From Kiritimatiellota bacterium (GTDB lineage: Bacteria > Verrucomicrobiota > Kiritimatiellia > JAAZAB01), in the NCBI GenBank assembly GCA_008636095.1, contig VSJD01000322.1, forward strand, positions 1 through 15,417: a DNA stretch of 15,417 bases, in the 5' to 3' direction. The position numbers were made by a program, and so were the translations under genes. The notes under the pieces were generated by a model. That model saw only the letters and a program-made list of their open reading frames with translations, had not been told where the DNA came from and did no database searches. This document shows, in pieces, positions 1 through 7,595 of this stretch; position 1 is the stretch's first letter; every line of letters begins with the position of its first letter.

Positions 1-3000
1 TTCACGCGATCGGGTGCGATCACAAGATAATTGGTATATACTAGCGAATAATTTACCGACAAGGCCGGCCGATTAGTGGGGAATTCGCTCGGCGCCTTTC
101 CATCCACTTGCGGATCGGGAAGATCGGTGAACCGGTAATAGGCGAACAGGTTGTTTGCGCCCTGCGTATAAGGATTATTGCCGCCTAATACAGTCCCGAC
201 TTCTGCAGGAGTCAACCGGCGGTCTTTCCTTGCCCTGATATCGCCCGCAGTCAGCACGCGATCCCACACGCGCACCTCGTCAATGCAACCGGCAAAGAAT
301 TTTTCCGGCGCACCCGGGAACATCCAGCCGGGCGACAGTTCGCGCGCGCCGACGCTTAAATTACAATTAGGATGCCACACGTCGTAATTTCCCTCTATGC
401 CCCGCGCAGGCACATCGGTGGTATGATGCGTGGCACTGGCTTCACCGTTGACATACACGGTTAAATTTGCCCCGTCGAACACACCCGCCAGGTGTGTCCA
501 GGTCCCGACCTGCAATTGGCCGCCGATAGACGAGGCCAAAGCCCGGTGCGTGGTGTACCCGCTTACGTCATGGAATAAGACATACGGCACACCGCTGGCG
601 CTTATGCCCAGCTGGAAATTCGCCAGGGCGGAACTTGTAAAAGTGCCGTCCTTGAGTTGAACGGTGTAGAGGGATGTTTTTTCAACAACCACCTGGTCCA
701 CCGCCGAACTCAAGCGCGCCGGCCGCACCCATGCTTCAACGGAAAATTTGGAGAAATCGCCATAGTGCGACCAGGCGTAAGAGCGCAACCAGGAATTTGT
801 GCCGTCCAGCCACAACACGCGGTTGTGGAGCGGACTTTCATTATCTAAGGGGTCAGTGCCGGCAACCGAGTTCGTTGCCTGCCGGTACCCGGTGACTTCA
901 TCGTAGTCGCCGATCATGTCATTATCCGTGTCAAAACCTTCCGTCATGGCCGCCCACCGGAACGGAACCGACCCGCGATCATAGCTGTAGGTAATACCGG
1001 CAAATTGAGAAAACCCGGACGTGTTCCATCCTTGTGCCTCAGGCGTGTTGTCCCGGGTATAATTCCGCGCGACAAAACTATAGACCCCGCCCGCATACGG
1101 GTCCGTCCTCCAGAGCGGTGACGGCGAAGTGTGCAGATGAGATTGCCGATAGTAAGTGTATTCCTCAAAATTCGGCAGGCCGTCGCCATCCGGATCCATG
1201 CCGACCAACCCGAAATTATGCGGACCGACGAGAGCCATCACGCTCGCCGCCTTTTCATCATTAGTAGCCAGCGCCCGAAGGTTTTTATAGTAAGCAGCAA
1301 GCTCCGAGACGCTTGTAAAAGGAGAGCCCTGCGTCCCCACCTGATAGCCGGCTTGAGTTGTATCTGCGTCCGTTGAACCAATAATCATATACTGGGAATA
1401 TTTATCCATATTCCAACCGCCGTACACCAGGTCTCTATATCCACGGATTGGATTAAGGCAGTGGAATACCTCCCAGAAATCATCCATCCCGTCGCCATCC
1501 GAATCTGTCGGATCGACATCGGTACCAAGCAGATTAGTAGTGCCTGCCAAGGTCGTATGGTAGTTGCGACAAGTCAGACTGCTGGCCGCCGGGAATCCGT
1601 TCGTGGATCGCAGCCAGGCAAGGTTGGTTACCGCGCCGTTTGCGTAAAGGAACGAGGGACAGGTCATGAAATCAGGCGGCATGAACCAGCGCGTATCCAC
1701 GTCTTCCGCGCTGCCAAACGTGGTATATCGGTCCGCAGTTGGAGGCTCTATCCACGGTGTGTTCCAATCCATGTAACGCCGGGCCAAAAATTTCATGCCC
1801 CATGCCGGATCGCAGTCCATCCATTCAGGCACCGTGCCGGTCCAGTATTCCTGCCAATTCAAGAGACCATCATGATCGGAATCCAAGTTTGCATCCCTTA
1901 CCAGCGGGTCGGTGCCGGCATACACTTCCCACCCATCCGGGAGCCCCTCTGAAAACGGCCCAAGCCTGTCCGTATCCGCATCCGTGGGATTACTACGACT
2001 AGCGTATTCACCGACGCCAATAGCAGAAGAAGATGAACCCTCGGTGAACGTCGTCTGGTCCCAACCATCCACCAATCCATCCCAGTCGGTATCGCGCGGA
2101 TGCGGATCATTGGGCGATGGCGCAGTGATAACGCCCGGATCGGTGGGCCAGGGTTTATTTGGCCAGTCAGCGATGCAAGAGCCGAGCGGATGGGTGGCAT
2201 TGGCCCATTCGCTGAAATTGTTGAGGCTGTCGCTATCGGAATCGCCCGCGGCATCGGCGATGTTATTGGGATCCAAGCCGGTATAAAGTTCCCAGCCATC
2301 CGGTATCAGGTCGGCGTCGGTATCCTGGTTGTTCGGGAGGGTATAGCTGTTGCGGGTCAACGCCGATTCAGTGTCATTCAAGGAGATCACGCGTCCGCCG
2401 GCGTCCCAAACCACCCGGCCCAAGTAATCGCCGCCCAGGTATTCCTGGTAATTATTATAGGGCGCCGTGTTGGGGGCGGCATGGATAACTCCGAAGAGAT
2501 CCGGAAAGACATTAGTCCAGGCAGTGCGCGGATCAAAACTGCAGACCCCGGGATTCGGTATTGCCGGCGCCATGCGGTAGACCGCATCGTGCTTGATCGG
2601 CGGGTTGATAATGGCAATGTCAACTCCGGCATCATATTGCGCGTTGCCGTTCATATCCACCCATACGGGATAGCCCTGCTGGAAGGCGTTTAACCCGGTA
2701 TTTGTGCCGTAATAGACCGTGTTGTTGGTATATGTCCCGCCGGTCTGGTAATTAGTCAACGCCACCGTCGCCTTGAGTATGGTGTCCCGATAAAGATCGA
2801 AGACATTGGTTCCGGTGTTGGTATAGATATTGACCCAGGCGCCGCCCGGATTGGTCGCCACGCCGCTATAGCTAACCGTATTGGTGAATGCCGTCCCCAC
2901 CATCGTATTGGTCAGCACAAACAGAGTTGAGACCGTGGCATAATAATCGCCATCCGGATTCTTGTCCCAGTTCGCAGAATCGAGCGCATTGCTGACCGCC

Positions 3001-5633
3001 GAGGGCGTAATTATGTTGATTTCCCAAGTATCGTCCATGCCGTCTCCATCCGTATCGGCATGGGTGGGATCGGTGCCGCGACGAAATTCATCCAAGTCGT
3101 CGCCCCCACTCACGCTCATATCGGCGTCGGTATCCCAATCGCTTTCAGTTTGGATAATCTCACGCGTATCACAGGGCGAAATGCGCACCCATGACAAGTT
3201 GGCGCTATTGGTCACTCCGGCGGTGTAGGAACTGGCCGAGCGCCAATACCAGAAATAATATTCCCAGCCATCCGTCATGTCGTCGCCATCCGTGTCGGGA
3301 TCTTTGGGATCCGTCATGGGATCATCGCCATATTGCGAGGCATAGACCAGACTTGCCGGTGTGTTGGTCAGGTAGTAGCCATCCAGGCCGCGGCACTCCA
3401 GGAAATTATTGAAAGGCACACCACTCCCGTATCCCAATACGCCAACGGGGAATAAGCCACCGGACCCGGTGACGGGGGACTGGCCGAGTGTCAGCAGGCG
3501 GGTACGGAGCAAGGGATAGCCAGGAATCTCGTCCTGACCGGAATAGGAAACGAGATTGGTGACAACCAGGGCGGACCATGGCGGGATCATGCTGGCGCTG
3601 GGAATGAAATCGTCATCATAGTTTCCTGAAGCGCCATCATTTCCCTTATTAGACTCCGGATTAAGTCCGTTGGCCACTTCCCACTCATCCGGCAGGCCAT
3701 CGCCATCCATATCGCCGACATTGTCGTTCGTGTTCCAAGCACAGCTGAAATAGAGCTGAATCTCCCGGTCAGCATTCATTGTAACGACAATTGGATTTTG
3801 ATGCGCGCCCGCTCCGCCAATATCACCCGACCATTTATAGAAATAATTTACGGAAGCCGTGTTTGTGGCTGGAATCCCTGAGATCGTGATTTCCGGACTG
3901 GTGGCGGTGCTGAAATACCAGGATTCATTGCCATCGAATGCGCCTGCGTTTGTAGGCGAAACGGAGAATGACCCAGACCCCAAACCGGCCAGATTCGTGT
4001 CCGCCAATGTCATCACATGCACCGTCAAGCGCCAGCCGGTTCCATATATTCCCTCAAAGGTCGTGGTCAGCAATGAACTGTTGGTTTTGGTCACGATGTA
4101 CGGAGTCGGTAAGTCATACCCCGCGGTCTGTAAAAATTCGATGGTATAAACCCCCACCGGCGCATTCGTCAGCGTTGCGTTGTTCGTCCCGCTCAACGCA
4201 CTGCTGGTATAATTGGTATAATCCGATGGCCATAAGGTAAAGGCCCACGATCCGCTCGCGGGGGTAACGTTAACCTGGATGACGCCTGTCGACCGGGCAT
4301 AAGTCCCCGTCAGGTTATTCACCGCGGGACTGGCATTGACGATATTGGTGGATTGGGGACTATCCGAAGTAAGCGTGTAGCCGGCCAGGGTCGGGAATAT
4401 CACCGAATAATTACCGGTCGGGATGGAGGCTACCGTATAGGTATTGGGCGTGGCGCCGGGAAACGTATTGGTAAAGGTTGTGCCGTAGCTGACGGCATTG
4501 GTAAATTCATCCGGACGACCATATGCAGGTATATTCCAGATCACGTTCGTCGTGGTCGTGATCCCGGTAATCGTAACCGCCAGGCTGTTGGAATATGGAA
4601 TATAAGTATTGGTAAGGGTTAGATCGCCGAAGAAATTATCCAAATTCGTCGAAGCTAAAAATTTATAACCGCGCACCGCGTTATAACTGACCGTGTAATC
4701 ATTCGATACGGCCAAAGTCTTGACATAATTATTGCTATACGGTCCTTGCAACCCAAAAGCGGTACTATCCACCCACCATCGAGCTGTTGGCCGGACATCC
4801 GATGGGACAGTTGTCGGTTTAAACTGAACGGTTAAAGTACTGGAAGTAGTAGAAAGCACATAGGTCCCGGTAATGCTATTGGTCAGCGGACTGGCCCCGG
4901 TGATATTAGTAGTCACCGGGGCAGGCGCAGTCCAGCCGGCCACGGCCGGAAACGTCACCGTATACTGGCCGGTCGGAATTGGCGTGAGATCGTAATTATT
5001 AGTATATGACGACGCTTGATAGGCGCTCGAATTGATCCACTCGGAGGGGCCCGCCACACTCCATAAAACGGGCGAGGTGGGCCCCGCAATCGTCACCGAA
5101 AGAGTGTTGGAGTATGGCCAATACAGGTTGGTATTCCAGCTGTCGGCAGTGAGGTAAAGACTCGTGGAGGTGGGAACATAATAATTTGTCATCGTAAGAA
5201 AATTAATAACATAATAGTCGGGACCGTCCGTAGGCACATTTTGTCCGGTGATGTTTGTCGTTAATCCGATACCTATCCCCCACCGCGCATTATTTTGAAT
5301 AAGAGCATGTCGCGTAAGATAATCTATTCCACCCGGATAATCACTTCCCGGATAATTAGTCGCTACATCCAGAATATATACATTGGTAAATGTAGCTTGC
5401 GCAAAGGCAACGCGTGGAATGAACGTCAGGAGCAGGAAAGCCCCCAGGAGCGCACAGAACTTACCCTTCTTCGCCAGAAAGCCCTGTGGCAAGCCACAGG
5501 AAGGAATGGCGTTCTTGGCTTCGCAGGGTTCCGCAAAGACTCGACCTGCGTAGCCAGTGCTACTCCGGCAGAGCAGGTTGCCCCGCGGCTTGCCGCGGGG
5601 TGCTTCATTAGACTTGACCAATTTAGAGTTCAT
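1..5633 (-). CDS. Giant secreted protein with Asp-rich (TSP3-like) repeats and a LamG domain, C-terminus beyond window
   Basis: The minus-strand frame starting at ATG 5633 stays open to the left edge (at least 1877 codons), and the frame was confirmed at several points. Residues 55-78 form a signal peptide: KKGK, a hydrophobic stretch from about 60 to 73, then AFA before QA. Residues about 170-520 hold three or four Thr/Asn/Tyr-rich beta repeats resembling PEGA or carboxypeptidase-regulatory-like domains (shared ending PTGxYxVxFP..AGY). About 535-630 resembles a bacterial InlB-type repeat. From about 640 to 1580 there are roughly nine acidic motifs of the form DxDGDGxxDxWE (for example at 641-652 and 860-871), like thrombospondin type 3 calcium-binding repeats. 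Residues about 1600-1795 form a LamG/concanavalin-like domain (FSVEAWVRP, WTHLAGVFDG, IDEVRVWDR). Likely role: extracellular carbohydrate or surface binding with calcium-rigidified spacers (inference). No Shine-Dalgarno is visible before the ATG. Residues 9-54 look inserted. Any C-terminal anchor or sorting signal is outside the window. Confidence 0.9.
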   Translation of the reverse strand, partial: MNSKLVKSNEAPRGKPRGNLLCRSSTGYAGRVFAEPCEAKNAIPSCGLPQGFLAKKGKFCALLGAFLLLTFIPRVAFAQATFTNVYILDVATNYPGSDYPGGIDYLTRHALIQNNARWGIGIGLTTNITGQNVPTDGPDYYVINFLTMTNYYVPTSTSLYLTADSWNTNLYWPYSNTLSVTIAGPTSPVLWSVAGPSEWINSSAYQASSYTNNYDLTPIPTGQYTVTFPAVAGWTAPAPVTTNITGASPLTNSITGTYVLSTTSSTLTVQFKPTTVPSDVRPTARWWVDSTAFGLQGPYSNNYVKTLAVSNDYTVSYNAVRGYKFLASTNLDNFFGDLTLTNTYIPYSNSLAVTITGITTTTNVIWNIPAYGRPDEFTNAVSYGTTFTNTFPGATPNTYTVASIPTGNYSVIFPTLAGYTLTSDSPQSTNIVNASPAVNNLTGTYARSTGVIQVNVTPASGSWAFTLWPSDYTNYTSSALSGTNNATLTNAPVGVYTIEFLQTAGYDLPTPYIVTKTNSSLLTTTFEGIYGTGWRLTVHVMTLADTNLAGLGSGSFSVSPTNAGAFDGNESWYFSTATSPEITISGIPATNTASVNYFYKWSGDIGGAGAHQNPIVVTMNADREIQLYFSCAWNTNDNVGDMDGDGLPDEWEVANGLNPESNKGNDGASGNYDDDFIPSASMIPPWSALVVTNLVSYSGQDEIPGYPLLRTRLLTLGQSPVTGSGGLFPVGVLGYGSGVPFNNFLECRGLDGYYLTNTPASLVYASQYGDDPMTDPKDPDTDGDDMTDGWEYYFWYWRSASSYTAGVTNSANLSWVRISPCDTREIIQTESDWDTDADMSVSGGDDLDEFRRGTDPTHADTDGDGMDDTWEINIITPSAVSNALDSANWDKNPDGDYYATVSTLFVLTNTMVGTAFTNTVSYSGVATNPGGAWVNIYTNTGTNVFDLYRDTILKATVALTNYQTGGTYTNNTVYYGTNTGLNAFQQGYPVWVDMNGNAQYDAGVDIAIINPPIKHDAVYRMAPAIPNPGVCSFDPRTAWTNVFPDLFGVIHAAPNTAPYNNYQEYLGGDYLGRVVWDAGGRVISLNDTESALTRNSYTLPNNQDTDADLIPDGWELYTGLDPNNIADAAGDSDSDSLNNFSEWANATHPLGSCIADWPNKPWPTDPGVITAPSPNDPHPRDTDWDGLVDGWDQTTFTEGSSSSAIGVGEYASRSNPTDADTDRLGPFSEGLPDGWEVYAGTDPLVRDANLDSDHDGLLNWQEYWTGTVPEWMDCDPAWGMKFLARRYMDWNTPWIEPPTADRYTTFGSAEDVDTRWFMPPDFMTCPSFLYANGAVTNLAWLRSTNGFPAASSLTCRNYHTTLAGTTNLLGTDVDPTDSDGDGMDDFWEVFHCLNPIRGYRDLVYGGWNMDKYSQYMIIGSTDADTTQAGYQVGTQGSPFTSVSELAAYYKNLRALATNDEKAASVMALVGPHNFGLVGMDPDGDGLPNFEEYTYYRQSHLHTSPSPLWRTDPYAGGVYSFVARNYTRDNTPEAQGWNTSGFSQFAGITYSYDRGSVPFRWAAMTEGFDTDNDMIGDYDEVTGYRQATNSVAGTDPLDNESPLHNRVLWLDGTNSWLRSYAWSHYGDFSKFSVEAWVRPARLSSAVDQVVVEKTSLYTVQLKDGTFTSSALANFQLGISASGVPYVLFHDVSGYTTHRALASSIGGQLQVGTWTHLAGVFDGANLTVYVNGEASATHHTTDVPARGIEGNYDVWHPNCNLSVGARELSPGWMFPGAPEKFFAGCIDEVRVWDRVLTAGDIRARKDRRLTPAEVGTVLGGNNPYTQGANNLFAYYRFTDLPDPQVDGKAPSEFPTNRPALSVNYSLVYTNYLVIAPDRV
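5472..5609 (-). repeat. Palindromic insert in the N-terminus of the giant protein
   Basis: This block separates the first eight residues from the signal-peptide core. It is bounded by two perfect hairpins with two-base loops: CCCCGCGGC/GCCGCGGGG at 5581-5600 and CCTGTGGC/GCCACAGG at 5482-5499. The encoded peptide, about 46 residues rich in Arg, Gly, Pro and Cys, resembles nothing in the rest of the protein. Its length is a multiple of three and it has no stop in the gene's frame. It is interpreted as an inserted repeat element rather than native sequence. Confidence 0.6.
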
Positions 5634-6185
5634 GGCGATGAGCTAATTTCAAAAGTAGCCATTCAATTAGGCTAACGCCGCAAATATTTCACCTCTCCTT
5701 GGGGAGAGGGAATAAAATTTAAAATTCATAGAAATCAAGTTATCCAATACGACCGCTCCGCTACATCGGGCCCATACGGAACGGCCCCCTTTTGCGGCCC
5801 AAGATGGCTCTGAAACTGCTATTGGGAAGCATAGCACCTTCAACCGGAAACAGGCAACCTATTTTTTCAATTTTTTTATCTTAATTTTGCCGCAAAATCG
5901 GCCGTGCTTCAAGCCCGCTTTTCGTGCTTGGTTCTTCGTTACCTGATACGAATCATCGCATTATCTTTTCATGGCTCGTCGTCCCGCCTTCGCCCTTGCT
6001 TCGCTTCTGGATACAGAGAGCAGTTCAAGCGTCCCTATGGGACGCGATTCTGTTTGGTTTTCTGGTGCAGGCGCTAAAGCGCCGGTACCCCGTCAAAATA
6101 AAAAACATCCCGTCCCATCGGGACGGCTGATCCACACCCACGTTCATCCTCATTCGACGAATCATCTAATCCACGCATCACAGAT
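5634..6185. other. Intergenic region without a gene, with small palindromes
   Basis: No convincing coding sequence is seen here. The region holds a 7-bp hairpin with a TTGG loop at 5692-5709 (CCTCTCC/GGAGAGG). It also holds an AT-rich tract near 5860-5890, a palindrome around GCGTCCCTATGGGACGC at about 6029-6045, and two more short palindromes (GCGCTAAAGCGC and a CGTCCC/GGGACG pair) between 6070 and 6125. One arm of a degenerate direct repeat lies at 5888-5913. The promoter of the giant gene should be in here, but I cannot place it with confidence. Confidence 0.6.
5888..5913 (+). repeat. Left copy of a 26-bp direct repeat flanking the nucleotidyltransferase pair
   Basis: This 26-base segment matches 7325-7350 at 23 of 26 positions in the same orientation (shared words TGCCGCAA, GGCCG and GCTTCAAG). 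The two copies bracket the nucleotidyltransferase and most of its small partner gene. They could be the scar of a transposed or integrated module, or simply dispersed repeats. Confidence 0.5.
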
Positions 6186-7163
6186 TCACACCTTCCCGCC
6201 TTCGGGCATCAAGCGACCTTGAGCACGCAGGCTCTTTAATTCGGCAATGATTCGCCGCCAATATAGCCGATCTGCCGCTTGGTACTTGGCCATACACGCC
6301 TGCATCTCTCGTTCGACTCTTTGCTCCAGACCCGGCCCCGGTTCTTCCCCGTTTATAATCTTTGAACCAAATGCCCGGATGCCTGCCATGCCACGTCCCT
6401 GGCAGGTCGCCACCCAAGGTTGCTGTTGGATCAATTCAGTCAACAAAGCCGGTGAAAATATGTTTTGCACGGCCCAGCGCGCCAACCCGAACATTTCACG
6501 AGTAATGTGCAATGTTCGCCCTGCGGGCTTCGACGTGAACGACTTACGTCGTTCGTGCTCAGGGTTAACCTTGAGCAAGGCGCTCTCGCGCCGCGCCGAA
6601 ACTTTGGTCGCATCATGTTGCGGCCAAAGCGGATACTTCACGGGCGATCTTAAACCGTGAAATATCCGGGCCAATCGGTGGCTGGGTTTCAGGTCCGACC
6701 TGTTCATCAGCGCCAAAACTAATCGGCTGATAACCGCATAATCCTCCAGGCGTTGGGTCTTTTTCAGTTCCACCAGGTCCGGCACGCTGACCACCGGCAC
6801 CATGCCCCAAGGCGTTCGAATCAATGTTGATCGGCGCCAGGCCACGTTAAACGCGGGTGATCGGGGCGGAACTCCCATGACATCCAGATACCAATCGGTC
6901 CCATCTTCCGCCGGTAAGGTAAAATGGAATCCATGCCGTTTTCTAAGGTAAGACAGGGTCAGCGGCGGGGTCAGCTTGTAATACTGGGCACGGAGCGTCC
7001 GCAAAGCTTTGACAAAACGTTGCAGGTTGGCATGTTGCGGACAAAGCCAGATATCCAGGTCTTCAGAAAACGTGGCGGCGCCATAGAGCACCGTGGCCTG
7101 GCCGCTGATGAGCAGATAGCGGACCTTATCCGCCTTCAATTGCCGGAAAAAGTTTCTGATCAT
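6186..7163 (-). CDS. Nucleotidyltransferase-fold protein (AbiEii / MNT-like)
   Basis: 325 residues from ATG 7163 to TGA at 6186. The N-terminus carries the pattern of minimal or AbiEii-type nucleotidyltransferases: a beta strand with LISGQATVLYG (18-28), then TFSEDLDIWL (31-40), giving candidate metal-binding acids D35 and D37. A later WYLDVMG (91-97) could supply a third acid. Families with this fold transfer a nucleotide to RNA, protein or small molecules and often act in toxin-antitoxin modules; which applies here is not visible. The start overlaps the upstream small gene by 38 bases and has no clear ribosome-binding site, which suggests translational coupling. Residues about 184-221 look like an inserted palindromic element. 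The C-terminal third (222-325) is helical and basic and was not recognised. Fold call fairly sure, function unsure. Confidence 0.75.
   Translation of the reverse strand: MIRNFFRQLKADKVRYLLISGQATVLYGAATFSEDLDIWLCPQHANLQRFVKALRTLRAQYYKLTPPLTLSYLRKRHGFHFTLPAEDGTDWYLDVMGVPPRSPAFNVAWRRSTLIRTPWGMVPVVSVPDLVELKKTQRLEDYAVISRLVLALMNRSDLKPSHRLARIFHGLRSPVKYPLWPQHDATKVSARRESALLKVNPEHERRKSFTSKPAGRTLHITREMFGLARWAVQNIFSPALLTELIQQQPWVATCQGRGMAGIRAFGSKIINGEEPGPGLEQRVEREMQACMAKYQAADRLYWRRIIAELKSLRAQGRLMPEGGKV
6501..6614 (-). repeat. Palindromic element inserted in frame in the nucleotidyltransferase gene
   Basis: This stretch contains several close palindromes: GCCCTGCGGGC near 6519, ACGACTTACGTCGT near 6539, and GGCGCTCTCGCGCC near 6580. 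It encodes a basic peptide including VNPEHERRKS and SKPAGRTLH, unlike the flanking helical sequence. It reads through without a stop. The mode of insertion recalls Rickettsia palindromic elements, which also persist inside genes in frame, but no homology to those is claimed. Confidence 0.55.
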
Positions 7164-7311
7164 GAACTTTTTTGGGGTTGGGGATTAATCGCCACAGACG
7201 CAGGCACCGCCGCATACGTTCGGCCGGGGTCATCGTCCGCCAAGCGTCGTGCTTAAAGGGCGATAATGCCTGCGCCGCCAGGTCCGCATCAATCGGTTTG
7301 TTGCGCTTCAT
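7126..7311 (-). CDS. Small conserved-type protein upstream of the nucleotidyltransferase
   Basis: 61 residues from ATG 7311 to TAA at 7126. An in-frame TTG at 7332 would add seven residues. The protein is basic and has the central pattern WRTMTPAERMRRCLRLWRL followed by VHDQKLFP near the C-terminus. From memory of the family, similar short proteins with a TPAER-type helix and a V-H-D-x-K-L-F ending sit beside nucleotidyltransferase genes in other bacteria. Its last 38 bases overlap the next gene in another frame, as in toxin-antitoxin pairs where the small partner is translated first. It may be the antitoxin or a cofactor of the nucleotidyltransferase (inference). There is no strong Shine-Dalgarno at either start. 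Confidence 0.65.
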   Translation of the reverse strand: MKRNKPIDADLAAQALSPFKHDAWRTMTPAERMRRCLRLWRLIPNPKKVHDQKLFPAIEGG

Positions 7312-7324
7312 ACGCCGGATAGTA

Positions 7325-7350
7325 TGCCGCAAGATTGGCCGCGCTTCAAG
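7325..7350 (+). repeat. Right copy of the 26-bp direct repeat
   Basis: This partner of 5888-5913 (23 of 26 identical, same orientation) lies just upstream of the small gene, so it may also overlap its promoter region. The distance between copies is about 1.44 kb. Confidence 0.5.
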
Positions 7351-7428
7351 ACTGAAAAACCGATTATAAACAAAGATGTTTTATCCGCAGATTACAGACA
7401 AACGCGCCATTGATTCAGGAATAAAACA

Positions 7429-7566
7429 TTGCCCGCGAACCACGCGAAAGGAACGCGAACAGGATCTCTTTTGAGTTTTACATGCATAGATTAAAATACA
7501 CTGAAAAGCGATTCAAATGATCCCAAAAATCATATTTCGCGTTCCTTTCGCGTGGTTCGCGGGCAA
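7429..7566. repeat. Perfect 31-bp inverted repeat around a 76-bp AT-rich centre
   Basis: The arms at 7429-7459 and 7536-7566 are exact reverse complements over 31 bases. They are built from the words GCGAACCACGCG and AAGGAACGCGAA. The centre is AT-rich and has no coding capacity. The unit ends 29 bases past the stop codon of the helicase gene, so its transcript could form a very stable stem that acts as a terminator or 3'-end protector. It could equally be a non-autonomous repeat element. No target-site duplication is visible. Confidence 0.8.
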
Positions 7567-7595
7567 ATATCTGTTCTTCAACTGCTTTTCACCGC

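Noticed and set aside
1461..2693. Plus-strand open frames of 163 and 197 codons opposite the giant gene
   Set aside because: They lie antisense to a continuous minus-strand frame with clear domain motifs, and their translations show no recognisable pattern.
5692..5709. Hairpin considered as an intrinsic terminator
   Set aside because: The stem is only seven pairs, no clean T-tract follows, and it lies upstream of the giant gene rather than after a gene.
5924..6222. Plus-strand frames of 68 and 83 codons in the intergenic region
   Set aside because: They run across small palindromes, have no ribosome-binding site and resemble no protein family I know.
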